From NCBI GenBank assembly GCA_036522155.1, contig DATDGI010000389.1:1-13633 (forward strand): a DNA stretch of 13,633 bases. Reading direction: 5' to 3'. Positions 7,163 through 13,633 of this stretch are shown piece after piece; position 1 is the stretch's first letter, and every line of letters begins with the position of its first letter. The translations under genes were made by a program, and so were the position numbers. Source of the DNA: UBA9676 sp036522155. GTDB taxonomy: Bacteria; Actinomycetota; Actinomycetes; Streptosporangiales; Streptosporangiaceae. A model generated the notes under the pieces. That model ran no database searches and was not told where the DNA came from. It saw only the letters and a program-made list of their open reading frames with translations.

Positions 7163-7200
7163 GGCTGGCGGGCGCCAGCGGGGCGGTGGCCCCGCCAGCC
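7163..7200 (+). terminator. Strong inverted repeat after the M23-like gene, likely terminator
   Basis: GGCTGGCGGG (7163-7172) and CCCGCCAGCC (7191-7200) are perfect 10-bp arms. An alternative inner hairpin, GCGGGGC/GCCCCGC (7178-7195), has a 4-base loop. It begins 14 bases after the stop codon. There is no U-tract, as is common for actinobacterial terminators. Since the next gene is on the same strand, it could instead reduce rather than stop read-through. Confidence 0.6.
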
Positions 7201-7243
7201 ATGAGCCGCGCGCGGCTGGGCTGGCTGGGCTAGGTTGACTGCC

Positions 7244-8173
7244 GTGATCCGCTCGCTGCTGGCTCACCGGCGCAGGCGTCCGCCGCTGGTGGCGGCCGGC
7301 TCGGTCGTGGCCTGCGCGATCGCAGGATGTGGGATGGCTGGCCACCCCAGCTACCCGGCCGCGGCGCACACCGGCCAGCCGCCGCATACGCGTCCGTCCC
7401 CCAGCAAGGCGGCGGCCACCAGCGTGCCAGCGATCAGCGGCGATCCGCAGCGGCTGGCCAGCCAGCTCACCACCGCCGAATCGGCACTAAACGGCGGTGC
7501 CTCCCCGGCCGTCATGGCCCGGCAGGCGCTGGTCGTCCAGCTGGCCTGCCTGCGGGTCGCCCTGCATCCGGGCTGGGCCGCGGTGGTCGCCCGGAACGTG
7601 GCGTCGGCGCAGCGGGCCGCGGCCGCGGCCGACATCGCGGCCACCGCGGAACTGGTTGCGCTGACGCCGCCCGCGGCCCGGCTGCCCCACTGGCGGATTG
7701 TCCCGGCCGACCGGCTCGCGCAGCTGCGGGCCGACTACCAGGCCGCGCAGGCGGCGACCGGGGTGGGCTGGCGATACCTGGCGGCCATCAACTTCGTGGA
7801 GACCGATTTCGGCCGCATCATCGGCCCGAGCAGCGCAGGCGCGCAGGGGCCGATGCAGTTCATGCCCGCCACCTGGGCCAGCTACGGCCGTGGCAACATC
7901 TACCGCCCCCGGAACGCGATTCTCGCCGCGGCCCGGTTCCTGGCCGCCCACGGTGCGGTCAGCGGCATCGGCTCCGCCCTGTACGCGTACAACCCGAGCT
8001 GGCTCTATGTCCGTGCGGTGCTCCGCTACGCCAGCAGGCTGTGGGCTGACCCGTCCGCCCTCACCGGCTACTACAGCCGCCAGGTGATCTACCGCCTGGG
8101 CCCCGGCTGGGTCCTGCTGCCCGCTGGCTATGGGGTCAGCCCCACCGCCCGGGCTGTCCCGCTGGACCTGTAA
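7244..8173 (+). CDS. Lipoprotein with soluble lytic transglycosylase (SLT) domain
   Basis: This 309-residue protein has a basic head, a hydrophobic stretch and a lipobox IAGC (Cys29), so it is probably exported and anchored as a lipoprotein. A low-complexity Pro/Ser/Thr linker and an Ala-rich helical stretch (about 65-140) come before the catalytic domain (about 150-265). That domain has the goose-lysozyme/SLT signature: INFVETDFG with the catalytic Glu at 186, then SSAGAQGPMQFMPATW, and YAYNPSWLYVRAV near its end. The family cuts peptidoglycan glycan strands to 1,6-anhydro products. The start is GTG at 7244, with TAGG 9 bases upstream; TTG at 7235 is the only earlier option and lacks a site. 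With the M23-like gene upstream, it forms a small cell-wall pair. Its role in division, growth or export passage cannot be told. Confidence 0.88.
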   Translation: MIRSLLAHRRRRPPLVAAGSVVACAIAGCGMAGHPSYPAAAHTGQPPHTRPSPSKAAATSVPAISGDPQRLASQLTTAESALNGGASPAVMARQALVVQLACLRVALHPGWAAVVARNVASAQRAAAAADIAATAELVALTPPAARLPHWRIVPADRLAQLRADYQAAQAATGVGWRYLAAINFVETDFGRIIGPSSAGAQGPMQFMPATWASYGRGNIYRPRNAILAAARFLAAHGAVSGIGSALYAYNPSWLYVRAVLRYASRLWADPSALTGYYSRQVIYRLGPGWVLLPAGYGVSPTARAVPLDL

Positions 8174-8333
8174 ACAGAAGCGATCCCCCCGCGCCGCCGC
8201 GCCGTGGCCTGAAAATTTCTTGCCGCTCGTGTCGATCGGGCGCCGCGGGGTTCGACGCGTGGGCAGAAGAACAAGTCGCGGATGCCACGGCCCCGCCGGC
8301 CGCAGGTCACCGCAGAGACAAAGGAGAACGACC

Positions 8334-8675
8334 ATGCGATTCCTGGGTTACACGCTGGCCGACCCGGCCACCCCGATCCCCGAACCGACCCCCGATCTGT
8401 ACGACAGGATGGGCGAGTTCGTGGCCGAGGCCACCAACGCCGGGGTGGTGGTAGCCACCGGGGGACTGGCGCCCTTCGAGGAAGCGACCAAGGTGCGCTA
8501 CGCCGACGGAGAGTTCACCGTCATCGACGGGCCCTACACCGAGGCCAAGGAACTGGTCGGTGGCTGGGCGCTCATGGAGGTGCGCGACAAGGCCGAGGCG
8601 ATCGAGTGGACCAAGCGCTTCCTGGCCGTCGCCGGCGGGGGCGAGTCCACGCTGCGGCAGGTCTACGGCCCGTGA
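8334..8675 (+). CDS. DGPF/YCII-family protein
   Basis: This 113-residue protein opens with MRFLGYTL and carries the family motif DGPYTEAKELVGGW (65-78) and a C-terminal ferredoxin-like half (VRDKAEAIEWTKRF). Length and motifs fit the YCII/DGPF domain. The start is sure: AAGGAGAA at 8321-8328 lies 5 bases before the ATG, the clearest ribosome site in the right half. In many actinobacteria such proteins are encoded beside group-42-type ECF sigma factors, and here one follows 87 bases downstream. The molecular function of the family is not settled; YCII proteins resemble muconolactone isomerase folds, and partner or sensor roles for the sigma factor have been proposed. No membrane segment or signal peptide is visible, so it should be cytoplasmic. 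Confidence 0.93.
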   Translation: MRFLGYTLADPATPIPEPTPDLYDRMGEFVAEATNAGVVVATGGLAPFEEATKVRYADGEFTVIDGPYTEAKELVGGWALMEVRDKAEAIEWTKRFLAVAGGGESTLRQVYGP

Positions 8676-8683
8676 CGAACCGG

Positions 8684-8723
8684 TCTGGCGGGGCTGCGGG
8701 TCGGTGACCCCGGCCCCGCCAGA
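8684..8723 (+). terminator. Perfect 11-bp-arm hairpin between the DGPF gene and the sigma gene
   Basis: TCTGGCGGGGC (8684-8694) pairs perfectly with GCCCCGCCAGA (8713-8723). Inside it, GGGTC/GACCC (8698-8710) can extend the stem to a 3-base loop with one bulge. It starts 8 bases after the DGPF stop. No U-run follows. It should act as a terminator or attenuator that sets the ratio of DGPF protein to sigma factor. Confidence 0.75.
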
Positions 8724-8762
8724 GCTTGCCTGGGCATAGGCACGGTGATGTGATCGGGGCTT

Positions 8763-10073
8763 GTGACCGCCTCGCCGACCCATACCGCGATCGAGACGGT
8801 CATCCGGCTGGAGTCGGCCCGGCTGATAGCCGGGCTGGCCCGGTACGCCGGCGGTGACATCGGCCTGGCCGAGGAACTGGCCCAGGACGCCGTCGTGGCC
8901 GCCCTGGAGCAGTGGCCGCGGGACGGGGTCCCGGCCAACCCGGGCGCGTGGCTGATGACCGTGGCCAAGCGCCGGGCGGTCGATCAGTTCCGCCGCAACC
9001 GGGAGCTGGAACGCAAGTACGCGCAGATCGGTCGGGCACTTGAGGCCGAGGCGGGGGACGGCACGGCCGCCCTTGACCGCGCCGCCGACGGCATCGGCGA
9101 TGACCTGCTGCGGCTGATCTTCATCTCCTGCCACCCGGTGCTGCCGGTGCCGGCCCGGGTTGCGCTCACCCTGCGCCTGCTCGGCGGACTGACCACCGCC
9201 GAGATCGCCCGCGCCTACGTGGTGCCGGAGCCGACGATCGCCCAGCGCATCGTGCGCGCTAAACGCACGCTCGCCGACGCGCACGTCCCGTTCGAGACTC
9301 CCGGCGGCCAGGAACGGCCGGCCCGGCTGTCGTCCGTGCTGGAGGTGATCTACCTCATCTTCAACGAGGGGTACTCGGCCACCGCCGGCGACGACTGGAT
9401 GCGCCCGGACCTGTGTCACGAAGCGGTGCGGCTCGGCCGGGTCCTGGCCGGCCTGGCCCCGGCCGAGCCGGAGGTGCATGGCCTTCTGGCGCTGATGGAG
9501 ATCCAGTCCTCCCGGCTCGCGGCCAGGACCGGGCCGTCGGGGGAACCGGTGCTGCTGCTCGACCAGGACCGGGCCCGCTGGGACCGGCTCCTCATCAACC
9601 GGGGCTTGGCCGCGCTGGCCCGGGCGGAAGAACTCGGCGGCAGCCACGGCCCGTACGTGCTGCAGGCCGCGATCGCCGCCTGCCATGCCCGGGCGTTCCG
9701 CCCGGAGGAGACCGACTGGGCGCGGATCACCAGCCTGTACACCGAGCTGGCCGAGGTGGCGCCGTCGCCGATCGTGGAGCTGAACCGGGCGGTCGCGCTG
9801 TCGATGGCGTCCGGCCCGGCCGCCGGGCTTGCCCTGGTGGACCGGCTCGCCGCCGAGCCGGCGCTGCGGAACTACCACCTGCTGCCCAGCGTGCGCGGCG
9901 ACCTGCTGCTCAAGCTCGGCCGGGTAGCTGAGGCCCAGGCCGAGTTCCAGCGCGCCAGCGAACTGACCAGCAACGCCAGGGAACGGGAACTCACCGCGCA
10001 GCGGGCCCGCACGGCCGCTGCCCACCTGCCCGGCGCCCCCACCGGCGACCCGGCGGAGAGTCCCGGCGGCTGA
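8763..10073 (+). CDS. ECF sigma factor, group-42 type, with TPR-like C-terminal extension
   Basis: The 436 residues are twice the length of a normal ECF factor. Sigma region 2 is at about 15-82 (ARYAGGDIGLAEELAQDAVVAALEQW, then PGAWLMTVAKRRAVDQFRR). Region 4 is at about 115-172, with the helix-turn-helix LTTAEIARAYVVPEPTIAQRIVRAKR. The remaining 260 residues are helical, from LSSVLEVIYLIFNEGYSA through the WDRLLINRGLAAL segment to the TPR-like end LRGD-type block with AEAQAEFQRASEL. This architecture and the DGPF partner just upstream define the ECF42 type. In studied members the C-terminal domain is needed for activity, and no classical anti-sigma is linked; none is visible here. Start GTG at 8763 has only a weak site (CGGGG) close by. 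Its targets are probably its own DGPF operon and others unknown. Confidence 0.94.
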   Translation: MTASPTHTAIETVIRLESARLIAGLARYAGGDIGLAEELAQDAVVAALEQWPRDGVPANPGAWLMTVAKRRAVDQFRRNRELERKYAQIGRALEAEAGDGTAALDRAADGIGDDLLRLIFISCHPVLPVPARVALTLRLLGGLTTAEIARAYVVPEPTIAQRIVRAKRTLADAHVPFETPGGQERPARLSSVLEVIYLIFNEGYSATAGDDWMRPDLCHEAVRLGRVLAGLAPAEPEVHGLLALMEIQSSRLAARTGPSGEPVLLLDQDRARWDRLLINRGLAALARAEELGGSHGPYVLQAAIAACHARAFRPEETDWARITSLYTELAEVAPSPIVELNRAVALSMASGPAAGLALVDRLAAEPALRNYHLLPSVRGDLLLKLGRVAEAQAEFQRASELTSNARERELTAQRARTAAAHLPGAPTGDPAESPGG

Positions 10074-10078
10074 CCGCA

Positions 10079-10110
10079 CCGGCGGCCGGTAAGCGCCAGC
10101 GGCCCGCCGG
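10079..10110 (+). terminator. Hairpin downstream of the sigma gene, probable terminator
   Basis: CCGGCGGCC (10079-10087) pairs with GGCCCGCCGG (10101-10110) with a single bulged C and a 13-base loop. It begins 5 bases after the sigma stop codon and precedes the export operon. No U-tract follows. Confidence 0.5.
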
Positions 10111-10222
10111 ACTGGGGAGGCTGGTTCCCCCGAGCCGGGTGAGTGGATTCCCGCCGTCGTGGGATGTCCCGCGCGGCTGCGCGTCAGAGCGTTGAGCCAC
10201 CCGGACATCAGGGAGACTCTCC

Positions 10223-10798
10223 ATGCGGCGAAAGATCGCGCTGATCCTGATCATCATGTGTGCGAGCGGCGCGGCCGGCTGCAGTGGTGGCGGCGCAGGC
10301 GGGGCAGGCGGGCACCAGTCCAGCGGCTCGCCCACTGGCGGGACCGAGCAGGTCATGACCGTGCTGCGGCAGCTGTCGAGGTGCATCCGCAGCCACGGCA
10401 TGCCAGGCTGGCCGGACCCGGTCATCAACCCGCTGACGAACCAGCCGGACTACCCACCCGGGGCCCCGCGGCTCCCGCCGGGCATCCAGCAGGCCTGCCA
10501 GTCCATCGCCAGCCGGCTGCCGCCGCAGGCCCAGAGCAGCCAGCCGCCGACCGCCGCCAGCATGCAGGGCCTGATCCGGTTCGCCCGCTGCCTGCGATCC
10601 CACGGCCTCGCCAACTGGCCGGACCCGAACACCCTGGGCGAATTCCCGATGACCCAGCAGATGGCGGCTCAATTCAAGGGGCAGGCCGATCAGTCCGCGG
10701 TGCGCGCCTGCATCAGGTTTGTGCCCGGAGGCAGCGAGTACCTCCAGTTCGTCGGGACCGCCGGGCCGCAGCCAGCACCGGGTAGCGGCAATGGCTGA
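10223..10798 (+). CDS. Lipoprotein with duplicated Cys-SHG-WPDP motif, first gene of the export operon
   Basis: This 191-residue protein begins with a short basic head, a hydrophobic helix and a lipobox AAGC (Cys20), followed by a Gly/Ser-rich spacer. The mature part is a tandem duplication. Repeat 1 (about 46-92) carries CIRSHGMPGWPDP and ends at QAC; repeat 2 (about 116-163) carries CLRSHGLANWPDP and ends at RAC. Each half thus holds two Cys (54 and 92; 123 and 163), which could form one disulfide per half outside the membrane. Ribosome site AGGGAGA (10210-10216) is 6 bases before the ATG. The stop overlaps the start of the adaptor gene by 8 bases, so the two are translationally coupled. 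Similar lipoproteins stand beside adaptor/ABC genes in other actinomycetes. Their job is not established; a substrate-binding or docking part of the transporter is the likely role. Confidence 0.85.
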   Translation: MRRKIALILIIMCASGAAGCSGGGAGGAGGHQSSGSPTGGTEQVMTVLRQLSRCIRSHGMPGWPDPVINPLTNQPDYPPGAPRLPPGIQQACQSIASRLPPQAQSSQPPTAASMQGLIRFARCLRSHGLANWPDPNTLGEFPMTQQMAAQFKGQADQSAVRACIRFVPGGSEYLQFVGTAGPQPAPGSGNG

Positions 10799-11915
10799 CG
10801 CCAGGCCGGCCGTGCTTGGCGCCGTCGCGGTGCTCCTGCTCGCCGGGATCGGCTGGGCCGCCTACTCGACCGACCTGCTGCGCACCCATCCCACTCCGGC
10901 CACGCCCCCCGGCATCGCGACCGGCCGGGCCCTGGTCGTGCGCACCGACGTCCGCCAGCAGAGCACGGTGACCGGGGCACTCGGATACGCGGGCAGCTAC
11001 TCGGTCATCGCGCCGGGCAATCCGGCGGCCACCGCGGGGACGGCCACGGTCACCTGGCTGCCCGCGGCCGGGGCTGTCGTCTACCGCGGCCAGCCGGTGT
11101 ACGCCGTGAACGGGCAGCCGGTCGTGCTCTTCTACGGCTCGCAGCCGGCCTGGCGGGACCTGGCGCCCGGGGTCAGCGGCGGGCGGGACGTCCGGCAGCT
11201 CAACCACAACCTGGCCGCGCTCGGGTACGGGCCCGGCCTGGCCGGCGACCAGTTCACCCTGGCCACGGAGCTGGCCGTCGAGAACTGGCAGCAGGCCGCC
11301 GGCCTGCCGGTGACCGGGACCGTGCCGCTGGGGCAGATCGTGTTCCTGCCCGGCCCGCTGCTGGTGGGCCAGCAGGTTGCCGCCGCCGGCGGGCCGGTCC
11401 CGGCCGGCACGCCGGTCGTGCAGGGCACCAGCACCATCCCGGACGTTCAGGTCCCGCTGGATCCGAACGCGGCGGCCACCGTCCGGGCCGGGAACCGGGT
11501 GCTCGTGACGCTGCCTAACGGCGCTGCCGACCCTGGTGTCGTTACCCAGGTCAGCCGCGTCGCGCAGAACCCCGCCAGCGGCTCGCAGAGCCAGAACGGG
11601 CCAGGCGGCCAGCAGGCGCCCACGGTCCCGGCGACCGTCCGGCTGCTCCGGCCCTGGCACGGCGCGCTCGACCAGGCCCAGGTCCAGGTGGCGATCACGT
11701 TCGCCGTCGACCGGGACGTGCTGGCCGTGCCGATCACCGCGCTGCTGGCCCGGCCGGGCGGCCAGTTCGCCGTCGTCGTGGTGGGCGGCGGGCCCGGCCG
11801 CACCACCCGCCGGACGGTGCCGGTCCGGACCGGGCTCTTCGACGAGACCGCCGGGGACGTCGAGGTGAGCGGGCCCGGGCTGGCGGCCGGTCAGTACGTG
11901 GAGGTGCCGTCGTGA
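10791..11915 (+). CDS. HlyD/MacA-like adaptor with peptidoglycan-binding domain
   Basis: This 374-residue protein has one N-terminal membrane anchor (about 6-25). A first half-barrel follows (45-120), with GQPVYAVNGQPVVLFYG. Next is a peptidoglycan-binding type-1 domain (about 128-182), with GRDVRQLNHNLAALGYG, the helix ATELAVENWQQAAGLPVTGTV and the closing LGQIVFLPG. The C-terminal half holds beta-barrel segments (219-320) and a membrane-proximal domain ending in GQYVEVPS. From the family, such adaptors link an ABC or RND pump to the envelope. In a cell without an outer membrane, the wall-binding domain may anchor it to peptidoglycan instead of a TolC-like channel. The start ATG at 10791 is preferred over 10719 because it gives a normal signal anchor. 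The gene overlaps the lipoprotein by 8 bases and the ATPase by 1 base. Confidence 0.87.
   Translation: MADARPAVLGAVAVLLLAGIGWAAYSTDLLRTHPTPATPPGIATGRALVVRTDVRQQSTVTGALGYAGSYSVIAPGNPAATAGTATVTWLPAAGAVVYRGQPVYAVNGQPVVLFYGSQPAWRDLAPGVSGGRDVRQLNHNLAALGYGPGLAGDQFTLATELAVENWQQAAGLPVTGTVPLGQIVFLPGPLLVGQQVAAAGGPVPAGTPVVQGTSTIPDVQVPLDPNAAATVRAGNRVLVTLPNGAADPGVVTQVSRVAQNPASGSQSQNGPGGQQAPTVPATVRLLRPWHGALDQAQVQVAITFAVDRDVLAVPITALLARPGGQFAVVVVGGGPGRTTRRTVPVRTGLFDETAGDVEVSGPGLAAGQYVEVPS
11900..11906 (+). promoter_or_regulatory. Shine-Dalgarno site of the ATPase gene
   Basis: GGAGGTG lies inside the end of the adaptor gene, 8 bases before the ATG at 11915. It favours that ATG over the GTG at 11912, which would leave only 5 bases. 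Confidence 0.7.
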
Positions 11916-12622
11916 TGACCGGCACCCGGCCAGCGGTCCTGGAATTGCGCGACGTCCACAAGACGTACCCGGGCGAGCCCCCGGTGGCGGCCGTCCGTGG
12001 GATCAGCCTCACCGTTCGCGCGGGCGACATGGTGGCCGTGCTCGGCCCCTCCGGGTCGGGCAAATCGACGCTGCTGCACCTCGCGGCGGCACTGGACCGC
12101 CCGACATCCGGCACGGTCCGGCTGGCCGGCGCGGCGGTCGAGCGGCTCACCGACCGGCGGCTGTCCGGCGTCCGCGCCCACCACGTCGGAGTGGTGTTCC
12201 AGCAGTTCTTCCTGCTTGAGCACCTGTCCGCCACCGACAATGTGGCCCAGGGGCTGCTGTACCGCGGCGTGCCGACGGCCAGCCGCCGCCGCGCGGCGAT
12301 CGAGGCACTCGACCGCGTGGGGCTGGCGCACCGGCTCGGCCACCGGGCCGGGAAGCTGTCGGGCGGCGAGCGGCAGCGGGTCGCGATCGCGCGCGCGATC
12401 GTGGGCCGCCCGGCGGTCGTGCTCGCGGACGAGCCGAGCGGCAACCTGGATTCGGCCACCGGCGCCGCGGTGATCAGACTGCTCCGCGAGCTGAACGACC
12501 GCGGCGTCACACTGATGATCATCACGCACGACGCCGGCATCGCCGCCGCCTGCCGCCGCCGGGTCGAGCTCCGCGACGGCCAGATCGTCACCGACACCGG
12601 CGAGGCCGGCAGCCATGGCTGA
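11915..12622 (+). CDS. ABC transporter ATP-binding protein, MacB/LolD type
   Basis: This 235-residue protein is a complete nucleotide-binding domain. Walker A is GPSGSGKST (44-52), the Q-loop VVFQQFFLLEHLSATDNV (93-110), the signature LSGGERQR (148-155), Walker B VVLADEPSGNLD (168-179) and the switch His in ITHD (H205). NVAQGLLYRGV and the LDSATG stretch after Walker B are typical of the MacB/LolD/FtsE subfamily, in which the ATPase drives an extracytoplasmic conformational pump (mechanotransmission) rather than pulling substrate through the membrane. The stop of the adaptor overlaps the ATG in TGATG. The permease start overlaps its own stop by 8 bases. All catalytic residues are present, so it should be active at the inner face of the membrane. 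Confidence 0.96.
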   Translation: MTGTRPAVLELRDVHKTYPGEPPVAAVRGISLTVRAGDMVAVLGPSGSGKSTLLHLAAALDRPTSGTVRLAGAAVERLTDRRLSGVRAHHVGVVFQQFFLLEHLSATDNVAQGLLYRGVPTASRRRAAIEALDRVGLAHRLGHRAGKLSGGERQRVAIARAIVGRPAVVLADEPSGNLDSATGAAVIRLLRELNDRGVTLMIITHDAGIAAACRRRVELRDGQIVTDTGEAGSHG

Positions 12623-13633
12623 CCGCCCGGCGCTCTCCCGGATGCGGGCCGCCGACCTGCTCCCGTCGGGCACGCTGGGGCTGCGGACCCGGCCGCTCCG
12701 GGCCGTTCTGTCGGCCCTGGGCATCGCGATCGGGGTCGGCGCCATCGTCGGCGTCCTCGGTATCACCGAGTCGAGCCAGTCCAGCCTGCTCGCGCAGCTC
12801 AACCAGCTCGGTACCAACATGCTGACGGTGACCAACGGCCAGACCTTCAACGGCCAGGAGACCGAGCTCCCGGCCACCGCCACCGCGATGATCCGCCGCG
12901 TCACGGGCGTGCTGAGGGCGGCGCCCACCGCGCAGCTCACCTCGGCCGGCGTGTACCGCAACCAGCACGTGCCGTACGGCCAGACCGGGGGCCTGGCCGT
13001 ACGCGCGTGCGACGGCTCGCTGCTGCCCGCGCTGGCCGGATCGGTGTGGCGCGGCTGGTTCCTCAGCCGTGCCACCGGGCGCTACCCGGTGACCGTGCTC
13101 GGCTATGAGGCCGCGCAGACTCTCGGCATCACCCAGCCGGGGAGCCGGGTGTGGCTCGGCGGCCACTGGTTCACCATCAGCGGCATCCTGAACCCGCTGC
13201 CGCTGGAGCCCGAGGTGGACCGGTCCGCGCTGATCGGCTTCGGGGTGGCCGCGTCGCTGTTTGGCTACGACGGGCATCCCAGCCGGATCTACGTGCGCGC
13301 CGCCCAGAACCAGGTGACAGCGGTCGCGAACCTGCTCGGGGCGACCGCGGACCCGGCCAGCCCGCAGGATGTCAGCGTCAGCCGCCCGTCGGACGCGCTC
13401 ATCGCCCGGATCGAGGTGCAGCGGTCGGGGGTGGCGCTGTTCCTCGGCCTCGGCGCGGTGGCGCTCCTGGTCGGCGGCGTCGGCATCGCCAACGTCATGG
13501 TCATCTCGGTGCTGGAGCGGCGCGGCGAGATAGGGCTGCGCCGTGCCCTGGGCGCGACTCGCGGCCAGGTGGCGGGGCAGTTCCTCACCGAGGCCATGCT
13601 GCTGTCCGCACTCGGCGCGGTCGCGGGGACGCT
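12615..13633 (+). CDS. MacB/FtsX-type ABC permease, N-terminal part (3' end cut by window)
   Basis: The frame is open from the ATG to the last base: 339 codons and two bases, of about 400 expected. Residues about 30-50 form the first membrane helix (AVLSALGIAIGVGAIVGVLGI). A long extracytoplasmic domain follows (about 51-268) with the ordinary MacB-PCD layout, including QLNQLGTNMLTV and the GxxWLGGHWFTISGIL stretch. Two further helices start at about 271 and 322. The loop ERRGEIGLRRALGATR (301-316) is the cytoplasmic coupling signature of the FtsX/MacB family. No ribosome site is needed: ATGGCTGA overlaps the ATPase stop, so translation is coupled. It should partner the ATPase and adaptor. 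The substrate is not shown by sequence; MacB relatives export macrolides, peptides or lipids. Confidence 0.93.
   Translation, partial: MADRPALSRMRAADLLPSGTLGLRTRPLRAVLSALGIAIGVGAIVGVLGITESSQSSLLAQLNQLGTNMLTVTNGQTFNGQETELPATATAMIRRVTGVLRAAPTAQLTSAGVYRNQHVPYGQTGGLAVRACDGSLLPALAGSVWRGWFLSRATGRYPVTVLGYEAAQTLGITQPGSRVWLGGHWFTISGILNPLPLEPEVDRSALIGFGVAASLFGYDGHPSRIYVRAAQNQVTAVANLLGATADPASPQDVSVSRPSDALIARIEVQRSGVALFLGLGAVALLVGGVGIANVMVISVLERRGEIGLRRALGATRGQVAGQFLTEAMLLSALGAVAGT

Noticed and set aside
8307..10208. Long minus-strand open frame (633 codons) opposite the sigma gene
   Set aside because: It is the antisense shadow of a GC-rich coding region. Its product is Arg/Gly/Gln-rich without any recognisable domain, while the plus strand carries a full sigma factor.
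10719..10790. Earlier start (residues 1-24) for the adaptor
   Set aside because: It would overlap the lipoprotein gene by 80 bases and put a Ser/Pro-rich stretch before the signal anchor; the ATG at 10791 gives a normal N-terminal anchor.
11891..13075. Minus-strand open frame (394 codons) over the ATPase and permease genes
   Set aside because: It crosses two sure plus-strand genes that carry full ABC motifs, and it is an Arg/Ala-rich shadow.

Overview
The window is a high-GC stretch with strongly GC-biased third codon positions, GTG starts and short overlapping genes. Together with lipoproteins, a group-42-type ECF sigma factor and a MacB-type transporter in a probably monoderm setting, this points to an actinomycete (Actinomycetota). 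I cannot assign a genus. No rRNA, tRNA, CRISPR array, transposase or integrase is visible. Twelve protein-coding genes are well supported, one more is doubtful, and the two genes at the window edges are cut.

Left part (1-5838): the 3' end of a short-chain dehydrogenase/reductase runs on the plus strand. It converges with a minus-strand polytopic membrane protein that looks like the sensor half of a histidine kinase without the kinase. A small plus-strand gene (1944-2210) of 33-residue HEAT-like tandem repeats follows and may be the remnant of a larger gene. Two minus-strand catabolic-type genes come next: paaZ (oxepin-CoA hydrolase fused to a semialdehyde dehydrogenase, 677 aa, all catalytic residues present) and, downstream of it, a two-Rossmann flavoprotein. 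No other phenylacetate genes are in view, so paaZ is an orphan here.

Middle part (5839-8173): a 389-bp divergent intergenic region rich in inverted repeats precedes two plus-strand cell-envelope genes. The first encodes a membrane-anchored protein with a lysostaphin/M23-like fold whose metal ligands appear replaced. The second encodes a lipoprotein with a soluble lytic transglycosylase domain and an intact catalytic Glu. A strong inverted repeat separates them.

Right part (8334-13633): a DGPF/YCII-family protein sits before a group-42-type ECF sigma factor with a long helical (TPR-like) C-terminal extension, and a perfect 11-bp-arm hairpin lies between them. After another hairpin comes a tightly overlapping export operon. 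It encodes a lipoprotein with an internally duplicated Cys/SHG/WPDP motif, a membrane-anchored HlyD/MacA-like adaptor containing a peptidoglycan-binding domain, a MacB/LolD-type ABC ATPase, and a MacB/FtsX-type permease that runs off the window. These four genes overlap by 1-8 nt and probably form one tripartite-like efflux or envelope system adapted to a monoderm cell wall.

The least described pieces are the degenerate M23-fold protein, the duplicated-motif lipoprotein of the export operon, and the HEAT-like mini-gene.
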